A stretch of 64,000 nt of DNA from Mumia sp050632745 (GTDB lineage: Bacteria > Actinomycetota > Actinomycetes > Propionibacteriales > Nocardioidaceae). Position numbers and translations under genes: made by a program. The notes beneath the pieces are model-generated. The model did no database searches, was not told the origin of the DNA, and saw only the letters and a list, made by a program, of their open reading frames with translations. Shown here piece after piece: positions 1 to 7,664 of this stretch. The stretch covers positions 62,001 through 126,000 of the forward strand of contig NZ_JBODSD010000006.1 in the NCBI RefSeq assembly GCF_050632745.1. The letters are read 5' to 3'. Each line of letters opens with the position of its first letter. Positions within the stretch are counted from its first letter, which is position 1.

Positions 1-398
1 GGCGTGGGGTCGCGCGGGTCGGTGACCTCGACGCGGACGGCGGTGGCGATATAGGGCCGGACGAGGAAGAACGCGCGGGCGTCGGCCTCGGGCCCGTGCA
101 GGGCCCGGGTCTGCGCGGCGTCGAGGACGGTGACCTCGCCGCAGTAGACCAGCGGGAGGCGCGCGGCGCCGGCGCGGAGGTGCACGTTGGAGACCTCCAC
201 GGCCGCACCGCCGTACTGGACGAGCCCGGCCGCCACGGCGCCCGCGGCGACCACGCCGGCGAGGACCGCGACCCACATCGGCGTCGCGAGCACGAAGATC
301 CACCAGACGATGAGGGCGAGGCCCGCACCCGCCAGCCACCACGACGCCGGGACGCTGAGGTGCTCGCGGTACGACGGCGCGTCGGCCTCACGGGTCAT
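1..398 (-). CDS. DUF3093 family membrane protein (partial, cut by window start)
   Basis: The protein reads from an ATG at 398 and runs off position 1, so its C-terminus is missing. The visible part starts MTREADAPSYREHLSVPASW, then has two hydrophobic helices back to back (about residues 20-65). A soluble part follows, with alternating beta-like sequence including LPLVYCGEVTVLDA and RAFFLVRPYI. This matches the DUF3093 family, small two-helix membrane proteins found beside dut in many actinobacteria; their function is unknown. A CAACCT box lies exactly 6 nt before the ATG on the minus strand, so the transcript may be leaderless. It diverges from dut, with about 50 bp between the starts. Family call fairly sure, function unknown. 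Confidence 0.75.
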   Translation of the reverse strand, partial: MTREADAPSYREHLSVPASWWLAGAGLALIVWWIFVLATPMWVAVLAGVVAAGAVAAGLVQYGGAAVEVSNVHLRAGAARLPLVYCGEVTVLDAAQTRALHGPEADARAFFLVRPYIATAVRVEVTDPRDPT

Positions 399-451
399 GC
401 GACAAGGTTGCCATGCCGGTAAGGGTGGCCTGACCGGTAGGGTCGTCGTCC

Positions 452-907
452 ATGGTCGAGGTGATGCTGAGCCGTCTGGACCCGTCGATCCCGCTCCCGT
501 CGTACGCCCACCCCGGGGACGCCGGGGCGGACCTGTGCACGACGGTGGACCTGACGCTCCACCCGGGGGAGCGGGCCCTCGTCCCGACCGGGATCGCGAT
601 CGCCCTGCCCGTCGGCTACGTGGCGCTCGTCCACCCGCGCTCGGGCCTTGCGGCGCGGGCGGGTCTGTCGATCGTGAACGCGCCCGGCACCGTCGACGCG
701 GGGTACCGTGGCGAGATCAAGGTGTGCCTGGTCAACCTCGACCGGAGCGAGTCGATCGTCCTCGCGCGCGGCGACCGGATCGCCCAGCTGGTCCTCCAGA
801 AGGTCGAGCAGGCGGAGTTCCGCGTCGTCGACGCCCTCCCGGAGTCCGCGCGTGGTGACGGGGGGTACGGTTCGACCGGTGGGTTCGCCGTGACGTCGAC
901 CACCTGA
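452..907 (+). CDS. dut: dUTP diphosphatase (dUTPase)
   Basis: Hydrolyses dUTP to dUMP and pyrophosphate, keeping uracil out of DNA and feeding dTMP synthesis; trimeric cytosolic enzyme. At 151 aa it has the usual length of the trimeric family. All five motifs are visible: I HPGDAGADL (20-28), with the Asp that positions Mg2+; II HPRSGLA (61-67); III GTVDAGYRGE (79-88), with the catalytic Asp; IV RGDRIAQL (106-113); V GGYGSTGGF (137-145), the glycine-rich flap over the base. A TAGGGT box ends 8 nt before the ATG, so the leader is very short or absent. It is divergent from the DUF3093 gene and followed by DUF3710, a common actinobacterial order. Confidence 0.95.
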   Translation: MVEVMLSRLDPSIPLPSYAHPGDAGADLCTTVDLTLHPGERALVPTGIAIALPVGYVALVHPRSGLAARAGLSIVNAPGTVDAGYRGEIKVCLVNLDRSESIVLARGDRIAQLVLQKVEQAEFRVVDALPESARGDGGYGSTGGFAVTSTT

Positions 908-963
908 AGACCCGTCCGGCCCGCCGCGCGCGGGCCCGCCAACCAGACGAGAGGAGTGCGGTG

Positions 964-1677
964 ATGTTCGGTCGTCGCAAGAAGGCGCACGACGACGCCG
1001 CACCGGAGGCCACCAGCGCCCCCGACGGCACCGTCGAGGCGGAGGAGACCTCCGCCGAGGAGACCGCGCCGGCGGAGTCGGTGCCCGCCGCTCCCGCGTA
1101 CGACCGGTCGTCCGGCCCGTGGGACGCCTCGGAGCGCGACATCCCTGAGGACGACCCGACCTACGTCGACGTGGGCGCCATGATCGTCCACGGCCGGGTC
1201 GGGCTCGACCTGCAGATCCCCACCGACCCCGAGACCGGTGCTGCGACCTCTGTCGTCGCGATCGGCGAGGAGAGCGCGGTCGAGCTGCGGGCCTTCGCGG
1301 CGCCGCGCAACGCCGGGCTGTGGGACGACATCCGCCCCGAGATCGTCGCGGAGGTCGAGCGCGTCGGCGGCAAGGTCGAGGAGGTCGACGCGTCGTTCGG
1401 CCGCGAGCTGCGCGTCCAGGTCCCCGTCCAGGCTCCTGACGGCCGCCAGGGCGTCCAGGCCAGCCGCATCATCGGCGTCGACGGCCCCCGCTGGCTGCTG
1501 CGGGCGACCTTCATGGGCAAGCTCGGCGAGACGTCCGACCCCGAGAGCCTGCTGGAGCAGGCCGTGCGCGACCTCGTCGTCGTGCGGGGAGACTCGCCGA
1601 TGCCGCCGCGCGAGCAGATCCCCGTCGTCGTCCCCGCCGGGGCCGTCCGCGCCGAGTCGCCGACCCGAGAGGCGTGA
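964..1677 (+). CDS. DUF3710 domain-containing protein
   Basis: 237-residue cytosolic protein of the DUF3710 family, conserved next to dut in actinobacteria; function not established. The N-terminal 60 residues are acidic and low complexity (repeated EE, AP, SA), so probably disordered. The folded part starts near YVDVGAMIVHGRVGLDLQIP and continues through SRIIGVDGPRWLLRATFMGK, a pattern conserved in the family. GAGGAG at 951-956 sits 7 nt before ATG 964 and only 4 nt before GTG 961, so 964 is preferred. The next gene follows after 40 bp. Confidence 0.8.
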   Translation: MFGRRKKAHDDAAPEATSAPDGTVEAEETSAEETAPAESVPAAPAYDRSSGPWDASERDIPEDDPTYVDVGAMIVHGRVGLDLQIPTDPETGAATSVVAIGEESAVELRAFAAPRNAGLWDDIRPEIVAEVERVGGKVEEVDASFGRELRVQVPVQAPDGRQGVQASRIIGVDGPRWLLRATFMGKLGETSDPESLLEQAVRDLVVVRGDSPMPPREQIPVVVPAGAVRAESPTREA

Positions 1678-1717
1678 GGCGACGCCACGAGGCCCGTCCG
1701 CGACCTACCCTGGAACC

Positions 1718-2089
1718 ATGACCAGCACCACCGGCAAGCTGTGGAGCCGTGCGCGTGAGCGCATGAGCGGCTTCACCGACCGCGCCGACGACGCCGTGCT
1801 GCGCGAGGAGGCGGTCGAGGCCGGCTGCCTGCCCGTGTGCGACCAGCGCGTCGGCGACGTCGTCACGGTGCACGGCGAGCTGCGCACGGTGACGTTCAAG
1901 CCGCGCTCGGGAGCGCGCGCCCTCGAGGCCGCGCTGTACGACGGGTCGGGCTCGCTGACCCTCGTGTGGCTCGGGCGCAACCGGATCCCGGGCATCGAGG
2001 CCGGGCGGGCGCTGACCGCGACGGGACGCCTCGGCCTGCGCGACGGCACCCGCGTCATCTACAACCCCCGATACGAGCTGAGTCGATGA
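1718..2089 (+). CDS. OB-fold nucleic acid-binding domain protein
   Basis: Small 123-residue protein with one OB-fold (tRNA_anti-like) domain over residues about 45-115: VGDVVTVHGELRTVTFKP, then LEAALYDGSGSLTLVWLG, then AGRALTATGRLGL. Homologues in the same position beside DUF3710 and DUF3159 are annotated only as OB-fold nucleic acid-binding proteins; the bound nucleic acid is not known. A long upstream open frame exists, but it is the shadow of the DUF3710 gene. The start at 1718 is fixed by a TACCCT -10 box (1706-1711) exactly 6 nt upstream, typical of leaderless actinobacterial genes. Its stop overlaps the next start (ATGA), so it is translationally coupled to the DUF3159 gene. Confidence 0.8.
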   Translation: MTSTTGKLWSRARERMSGFTDRADDAVLREEAVEAGCLPVCDQRVGDVVTVHGELRTVTFKPRSGARALEAALYDGSGSLTLVWLGRNRIPGIEAGRALTATGRLGLRDGTRVIYNPRYELSR

Positions 2090-2853
2090 CCTCACACGCC
2101 GGCGATCCCCTCGACTCCGACGGGCGCACCGACGCCGATCATCCGCACGGGGAGCCGGCGGCCACCCCGGTGACCGTCGAGCAGGTCGTGCGTGCCCAGC
2201 TGGCGAAGGCGCTCGGCGGCGTGCGCGGGATGCTCGAGGCAGCCGTGCCGACCGTCGGCTTCACCGTCAGCTGGCTGGTCACCCGCGACCTCAAGCTGGC
2301 CCTGGGGATCAGCGTCGGCCTCGCCGTCGTCCTGCTCGTCGTCCGGGTCGTCCAGCGGAGCACCGCGCAGTTCGTCCTCAACTCGCTGTTCGGCATCGGC
2401 ATCGCGGCGATCTTCGCACTCCGCTCGGGCGAGGCGCGCGACGCGTTCCTGCCCGGTCTCATCTACAACGGGGCGTACGCCGTCGTCCTCGTGCTCACGG
2501 TCGTGATCGGCTGGCCGCTGGTCGGGTTCATCGTCGGCAGCGTGACCGGCGACCCCACCGCGTGGCACCGGGACCGCGCGCTCGTGCGTCTCTGCTCGCG
2601 GCTCACCCTGATCCTCGCGCTGCCGTGCGCGCTGCGCGTCGCGGTGCAGTACCCGCTGTGGGCCGGCGACCACGTGGCGCTGCTCGGCACCGCCAAGATC
2701 GTGATGGGGTGGCCGCTCCAGATCGCCACGCTGGCCGCGATGGTCTATCTGCTCGGCCGCAACCACACGCCGGTCAGCGACCCGGAGGCGGCCGGCAAGC
2801 TGCTCTCCCGCGAGGCGCTGGAGATCCAGCCCAAGCTGCAGCCGCGGGACTGA
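2086..2853 (+). CDS. DUF3159 family integral membrane protein
   Basis: 255-residue multi-pass membrane protein of the DUF3159 family, function unknown. After an acidic, probably cytosolic N-terminus (about 30 residues) come roughly six hydrophobic segments, for example PTVGFTVSWLVTRDLKLALG, LAVVLLVVRVVQ, LFGIGIAAIFAL and YNGAYAVVLVLTVVIGWPLV. The C-terminal tail is charged. The start ATG at 2086 overlaps the stop of the OB-fold gene. Convergent with the TrkA gene only 4 bp away, so the two transcripts probably share a termination zone inside coding sequence. Confidence 0.8.
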   Translation: MTSHAGDPLDSDGRTDADHPHGEPAATPVTVEQVVRAQLAKALGGVRGMLEAAVPTVGFTVSWLVTRDLKLALGISVGLAVVLLVVRVVQRSTAQFVLNSLFGIGIAAIFALRSGEARDAFLPGLIYNGAYAVVLVLTVVIGWPLVGFIVGSVTGDPTAWHRDRALVRLCSRLTLILALPCALRVAVQYPLWAGDHVALLGTAKIVMGWPLQIATLAAMVYLLGRNHTPVSDPEAAGKLLSREALEIQPKLQPRD

Positions 2854-2857
2854 CGCG

Positions 2858-3544
2858 TCAGTCCTCGCCGTCCACGGCCTGGTGCTCGGTCGGCGCGAGC
2901 AGGTGCTCGAGGGCGTGCTCGGAGTCCATCGCGGCCACGAACAGGAGCTCGTCGCCGGACTCCAGGCTGCGGTCGGGCTCGGGCGCCTGGATCCCGTTGC
3001 TGCGCAGGATCGCGACCAGCACCACGTCGCGCGGCCACTGCACGTCGCCGACGCGCACGCCGACGTACGGGGAGTCCTCGGGCAGCGTGAGCTCCACCAG
3101 GCTGGCGTTCGAGCCGCGCAGCGAGAAGAGGCGGACGAGGTCGCCGACGGTGACGGCCTCCTCGACGAGCGCCGACATCATCCGTGGCGTGGAGACGGAC
3201 ACGTCGACGCCCCACGCGCCGCTGAACAGCCACTCGTTGTCGGGGTGGTTGACCCGCGCGACGGTGCGACCGATCCCGAACTCGGTCTTGGCGAGCAGGG
3301 AGACGACCAGGTTGGCCTTGTCGTCTCCCGTCGCGGCGATGACGACGTCGCACTGCTCCAGGCGTGCCGTCTCGAGGGCCGACATCTCGCAGGCGTCGGC
3401 CAGGAGCCAGTCGGCCTCCGGGATGGTGTCGGAGCGGATCGCGCGCGGGCTGCGGTCGATGAGCAGGACCTGGTGCCCGTTCTCGAGGAGCTCCGCGGCG
3501 ACCGAGCGCCCGACAGCGCCGGCACCGGCGATGGCGACCTTCAT
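2858..3544 (-). CDS. TrkA-type K+ channel/transporter regulatory subunit (CeoC-like)
   Basis: 228-residue cytosolic RCK protein. Residues 1-130 form the NAD(H)-binding RCK_N domain with the Rossmann loop GAGAVGRSVA (7-16), LLIDRSPRAI at strand 2, and the VVIAATGDDKANLV segment. Residues about 140-220 form the RCK_C domain (SLVELTLPEDSPYVGVRVGD, then DRSLESGDELLFVA). Such subunits gate Trk/Ktr-type K+ uptake in response to nucleotides, and RCK_C domains are known c-di-AMP receptors in several bacteria. It overlaps the upstream paralogue by 4 bp (ATGA), giving the tandem arrangement seen as ceoB-ceoC in mycobacteria. The close KimA-like gene supports a role in potassium homeostasis. Binding of any particular ligand here is inference. 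Confidence 0.88.
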   Translation of the reverse strand: MKVAIAGAGAVGRSVAAELLENGHQVLLIDRSPRAIRSDTIPEADWLLADACEMSALETARLEQCDVVIAATGDDKANLVVSLLAKTEFGIGRTVARVNHPDNEWLFSGAWGVDVSVSTPRMMSALVEEAVTVGDLVRLFSLRGSNASLVELTLPEDSPYVGVRVGDVQWPRDVVLVAILRSNGIQAPEPDRSLESGDELLFVAAMDSEHALEHLLAPTEHQAVDGED

Positions 3545-4209
3545 GACTGCTCCTCCCGCGGGCCCTGCTCGAGCGAGCTGAAGACGTCGGCGGAGTCGGG
3601 GATCGCCGAGAAGAGCTGGAGCACGTCACCGTCCTGGAGCACCGTGTCGTCGGCCGGGATGAGTCCCGAGCCGAAGCGGGTGAGGCAGGCGACACGTCCT
3701 CCGGTCGCCGCCTCCAGCGCGGCGACGGTCGAGCCGACCCACTGGGCGGGGACGAGCACCTGGTCGGCGCGCACCTCGCCGCTGGGGTCGCGGTAGACCG
3801 GGTCGTGGCCGGCCGGCAGGAGCTTGCGGAGGACCTGGTCGGCGGCCCACGTGACCGTGGCGACCGTGGGGACGCCCAGCCGTTCGTAGACCTCGGCGCG
3901 GCCGGGGTCGTAGATCCGCGCCACGACGGTGTCCACACCGAACTGCTCGCGCGCGACCCGCGCGGAGATGATGTTGGAGTTGTCGCCGGACGAGACCGCC
4001 GCGAACGCGTCGGCGCGCTCGATCCCCGCGCGGCGCTGGACGTCGCGGTCGAAGCCGAGCCCGGTCACGGTCATCCCCGAGAACGAGGGCCCGAGGCGGC
4101 GGAACGCGTCGGCGTCGCTGTCGATGACGGCGAGCGAGTGACCGCGCTCCTCGAGGCGGTGCGCGAGCGTCGATCCGACGCGACCGCACCCCATGATCAC
4201 GATGTGCAC
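3541..4209 (-). CDS. TrkA-type K+ channel/transporter regulatory subunit (CeoB-like)
   Basis: 222-residue RCK_N plus RCK_C protein, first gene of the two-gene trkA operon. The Rossmann motif is MGCGRVGSTLA (6-16), followed by LAVIDSDADAFRRL and FAAVSSGDNSNIISARVARE. The C-terminal part (about 140-210) has VLVPAQWVGSTVAALEAATG and DDTVLQDGDVLQLF, the RCK_C pattern. The GTG start at 4209 is preceded on the minus strand by TAGCGT exactly 6 nt upstream, so a leaderless transcript is likely. It diverges from the KimA-like importer with only 68 bp between starts, so both promoters sit back to back and may be co-regulated. Confidence 0.88.
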   Translation of the reverse strand: MHIVIMGCGRVGSTLAHRLEERGHSLAVIDSDADAFRRLGPSFSGMTVTGLGFDRDVQRRAGIERADAFAAVSSGDNSNIISARVAREQFGVDTVVARIYDPGRAEVYERLGVPTVATVTWAADQVLRKLLPAGHDPVYRDPSGEVRADQVLVPAQWVGSTVAALEAATGGRVACLTRFGSGLIPADDTVLQDGDVLQLFSAIPDSADVFSSLEQGPREEQS

Positions 4210-4277
4210 GCGATGACGCTACACCGGACAGGGCGGTGGCGAGCGCGGGCTGGGTCTGCCGGGTCTACGATCCTCGG

Positions 4278-6296
4278 GTGGGAATGGCCGAGCTGGGCAA
4301 GCGCATGGTCCTCGGGCGCAAGCTGCGCAGCACGCAGCTCGACGAGACGCTGCTGCCGAAGCGCATCGCGTTGCCCGTCTTCGCGAGCGACGCACTGTCG
4401 TCGGTGGCGTACGCACCGGACGAGATCTTCCTCGTCCTCTCGATGGGCGGGCTGTCGGCGTACGCGTTCAACTGGAAGATCGGTATCGCGGTCGCCGTCG
4501 TGATGATCACGGTCGTCGCGTCGTACCGGCAGAACGTGCGAGCCTATCCCAGCGGCGGCGGTGACTACGAGGTGGCGACGGTCAACCTCGGGCCTCGTGC
4601 CGGGGTGACGGTGGCCTCGGCGCTGATGGTCGACTACGTGCTGACCGTCGCGGTGTCGATCTCGTCCGGCGTCCAGAACGCGACCGCGGCGCTGCCGTGG
4701 CTCAACGGGCACGAGGCGGCCGCGGCGTCGCTGCTCGTCGTGCTCCTGGTCGCGGTCAACCTTCGCGGGCTGCGCGAGTCCGGTGCCGCGTTCGCGATCC
4801 CGTCGTACCTCTTCATGGTCTGCATCGTGGGGATGGCCGTCTGGGGATTCGTCCGGTACTCCTTCGGCGACCTGCCCGAGGTGGCGAGCGCCGACCTCGA
4901 GCTCGTGGCGGAGGAGCCTTACACGGGTGCCATCTCGGCGGTCGCGATGACGTTCCTGGTCGCGCGGGCCTTCTCCTCGGGCTGCGCCGCCCTGACCGGC
5001 GTCGAGGCGATCAGCAACGGTGTCCCGGCCTTCCGGCGCCCCAAGAGCAAGAACGCCGCGACGACGCTCGCCCTCCTCGGCCTCATCGCGGTCACCATGC
5101 TGATGAGCATCATCCTGCTGGCCGACCTGACGCACCTGCGGTTCGTCGAGGACCCGGCGACCCAGCTGTTGCGCGACGGCGTGCCGGTCGGGGACTCCTA
5201 CGTCCAGGACACGGTCATCGGCCAGCTCGCCGCTGCCGTGTACGACAACGCCCAGCCGATGTTCTACCTGACGGTCGCCGTGACCGGCATCATCCTCGTG
5301 CTCGCCGCGAACACCGCGTTCAACGGGTTCCCGGTGCTCGGCTCGGTCCTCGCCCGCGACGGCCACCTTCCTCGGCAGCTCGACACCCGCGGCGACCGGC
5401 TCTCGTTCAGCAACGGCATCGTGCTCCTGGGCCTCGCGGCGATCGTGCTCATCGTGGCGTTCGACGCTCAGGTCACACGCCTGATCCAGCTCTACATCGT
5501 CGGTGTCTTCGTGTCGTTCACGCTCAGCCAGCTCGGCATGATCCGGCACTGGGGCCGCCACCTGCGCACCGAGACCGATCCTGCGGAGCGCGGCCGGATG
5601 ATCCGGTCGCGCTGGGTCAACCGGTTCGGTCTCGCGATGACCGCGACCGTCCTCGTCATCGTCCTCATCACCAAGTTCCTCGCGGGCGCGTGGATCGCGA
5701 TCACCGCGATGGTCGCGCTCTACCTCCTCATGCGGGCCATCCGCCGTCACTACGACGAGGTGGCCGAGGAGCTCGCGATCGAGGACTCCGACGTCACGCT
5801 GCCGTCGCGGGTGCACGCGATCGTGCTCGTCGGGCGCCTGCACAAGCCGGTCATGCGGGCGCTGGCGTACGCGCGGGTCTCGCGTCCGGACTCGCTGGAG
5901 GCGCTCACCGTGGACCTCGACCCGGAGGCGACGGCACGGCTGACCGAGCAGTGGGACGCCCTCGACCTGCCGGTGCCGCTGGTCGTCGTCGGCTCCCCGT
6001 ACCGCGAGCTGGTCCGGCCGGTCATCAAGTACGTCAAGGAGCTCCGCCGGGCGAGCCCGCGCGACATCGTGATGGTCTACGTCCCGGAGTACGTCGTCGG
6101 GCGCTGGTACGAGCAGCTCCTGCACAACCAGACCGCGCTCCGGCTCAAGGGACGGCTGCTGTTCACGCCCGGCGTCCTGGTGACGAGCGTGCCCTACCAG
6201 CTGCAGTCGGCGAAGCGTCGCGGGCCCGAGCGCGTGCGCCCGGTGCCGGGCGAGGTGCGTCAGGGCCGGACGTTCAACGAGCGCCGGAAGCCCTGA
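4278..6296 (+). CDS. KimA-like high-affinity potassium importer (APC superfamily)
   Basis: 672-residue membrane protein. Residues about 25-490 form an APC-type core of about 12 helices (FASDALSSVAYAPDEIFLVL, YPSGGGDYEVATVNLG, ARAFSSGCAALTGVEAISNG). Residues 490-672 form a cytosolic alpha/beta domain (SRVHAIVLVGRLHKPVMRAL, VPLVVVGSPYRELVRPV). This long layout matches Bacillus KimA, a K+/H+ symporter whose cytosolic part resembles a universal stress protein and which is controlled by c-di-AMP. The divergent TrkA pair supports K+ transport. Start GTG 4278 was chosen because TACGAT (4266-4271) lies exactly 6 nt upstream; ATG 4284 is an alternative. Many databases call such proteins amino acid permeases, so the substrate is inferred. 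Confidence 0.8.
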   Translation: MGMAELGKRMVLGRKLRSTQLDETLLPKRIALPVFASDALSSVAYAPDEIFLVLSMGGLSAYAFNWKIGIAVAVVMITVVASYRQNVRAYPSGGGDYEVATVNLGPRAGVTVASALMVDYVLTVAVSISSGVQNATAALPWLNGHEAAAASLLVVLLVAVNLRGLRESGAAFAIPSYLFMVCIVGMAVWGFVRYSFGDLPEVASADLELVAEEPYTGAISAVAMTFLVARAFSSGCAALTGVEAISNGVPAFRRPKSKNAATTLALLGLIAVTMLMSIILLADLTHLRFVEDPATQLLRDGVPVGDSYVQDTVIGQLAAAVYDNAQPMFYLTVAVTGIILVLAANTAFNGFPVLGSVLARDGHLPRQLDTRGDRLSFSNGIVLLGLAAIVLIVAFDAQVTRLIQLYIVGVFVSFTLSQLGMIRHWGRHLRTETDPAERGRMIRSRWVNRFGLAMTATVLVIVLITKFLAGAWIAITAMVALYLLMRAIRRHYDEVAEELAIEDSDVTLPSRVHAIVLVGRLHKPVMRALAYARVSRPDSLEALTVDLDPEATARLTEQWDALDLPVPLVVVGSPYRELVRPVIKYVKELRRASPRDIVMVYVPEYVVGRWYEQLLHNQTALRLKGRLLFTPGVLVTSVPYQLQSAKRRGPERVRPVPGEVRQGRTFNERRKP

Positions 6297-6324
6297 CCTG
6301 GTGTCCATGCGTCACCCTGGAGAG

Positions 6325-7587
6325 GTGAGCGCACCGACGGACGAGACCGAGGACCTGACCGGCACGAGGGTCGAGCTCGACGTCGGTCCCGTCGCCCACG
6401 GCGGCCACTGCGTCGCGCGGTGGGACGGGCGCGTCGTCTTCGTCCGGCACACCCTCCCTGGCGAGCGCGTGGTCGCGGAGATCACCGAGGGGGGTCCGGG
6501 TGACCGGTTCCTGCGCGCCGACGCGGTCGAGGTCCTCGACGCGGCGCCGGGACGGGTCGAGCCGCGGTGCCCGGTGTCGGGACCCGGCGGCTGCGGAGGG
6601 TGCGACTTCCAGCACGTCGACCTGGGCGTCCAGCGGGAGCTGCTCGGGGCGGTCGTCCGCGAGCAGCTCAGCCGTCTCGCGAAGATCGACCGGGAGATCG
6701 TCGTACGTCCCCCGCTCGACGACACCGCCCCCGACGGGCTCGGCTGGCGGACCCGGGTGACGTTCGCCGCGGACCCCGAGGGGCGCCTCGGGCTGCGCAA
6801 GCACCGCTCGCACGAGGTGATCCCGCTCGACGACTGCCCGATCGCGTCGGCGTCGCTGCCGCCGGTGCTCACCGAGCCGTGGCCGGCGGCGCGCGTGACC
6901 GCGGTGGCCGGGACGGACGGCGACCGGCTCGCGGCGGCGTACGACGTCACCGGTCCGCTGCCGGAGGTCGAGGCCGACGGGATCGTCGCCGACGGTCGCC
7001 GCGTCACCGGACGCGCGTGGGTCCGCGAGCGGGTCGGCCACCGGGAGTTCCGGGTCGGTGGTGCGGGTTTCTGGCAGGTGCACCCGCGCGCGGCCGCCAC
7101 GCTGGTCGACGCGGTGATGCGCGCCGCGCAACCGCGCCCGGGGGAGCGGGTCGCCGACCTGTACGCCGGGGTGGGGCTGTTCACCGCCTTCCTCGCCGAG
7201 GCGGTCGGCAGCGACGGGTCCGTGCTGAGCGTCGAGGGCGATCCACGGGCGTCGCGGGACGCCCGGCGCAACCTGCACGACCTTCCTCAGGCGCGGGTCG
7301 TCAACGGCGACGTCGAGCGGGCGCTCCGGCACGGTCAGGCGGGGGACCGGTGCGACCTCGTGGTGCTCGACCCGCCGCGGACCGGCGCGCGGGCCAAGGT
7401 CGTCCGCCGGGTGGCGGCGCTGCGGCCGCGCCGCGTCGTGTACGTGGCGTGCGACCCCGCCGCGCTCGCCCGTGACGTCGCGACCTTCTCCTCGGAGGGC
7501 TACGAGCTGGGCGACGTGGAGGCGTACGCGCTCTTCCCGATGACCCACCACGTCGAGTGCGTCGCCGTGCTCGACCGCCGCGTCTGA
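6325..7587 (+). CDS. TRAM-domain SAM-dependent RNA (uracil-5-)methyltransferase, TrmA/RlmD-like
   Basis: 420-residue enzyme of the RNA m5U methyltransferase family. It has an N-terminal TRAM beta-barrel (VELDVGPVAHGGHCVARWDG to RVVAEITEG). A cysteine set follows that fits the 4Fe-4S cluster of this family: CPVSGPGGCGGC plus a later Cys in DDCPIA. The C-terminal Rossmann methyltransferase has DLYAGVGLFTAFLAE for SAM binding, VLDPPRTGA, and the catalytic cysteine in VYVACDPAALARDV. Family members methylate U54 of tRNA or U747/U1939 of 23S rRNA; which one applies cannot be told from sequence. The start is uncertain: GTG 6325 has CACCCT exactly 6 nt upstream, while GTG 6301 and ATG 6307 are in-frame alternatives. 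It follows the KimA-like gene closely. Confidence 0.88.
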   Translation: MSAPTDETEDLTGTRVELDVGPVAHGGHCVARWDGRVVFVRHTLPGERVVAEITEGGPGDRFLRADAVEVLDAAPGRVEPRCPVSGPGGCGGCDFQHVDLGVQRELLGAVVREQLSRLAKIDREIVVRPPLDDTAPDGLGWRTRVTFAADPEGRLGLRKHRSHEVIPLDDCPIASASLPPVLTEPWPAARVTAVAGTDGDRLAAAYDVTGPLPEVEADGIVADGRRVTGRAWVRERVGHREFRVGGAGFWQVHPRAAATLVDAVMRAAQPRPGERVADLYAGVGLFTAFLAEAVGSDGSVLSVEGDPRASRDARRNLHDLPQARVVNGDVERALRHGQAGDRCDLVVLDPPRTGARAKVVRRVAALRPRRVVYVACDPAALARDVATFSSEGYELGDVEAYALFPMTHHVECVAVLDRRV

Positions 7588-7664
7588 TCCCTCGCCCGAA
7601 GGTCGTCGACGCTTGCGCGTGTCGATCGGGCGGTCGTGACTCCCGGGCGCGAGACACTTCACGC

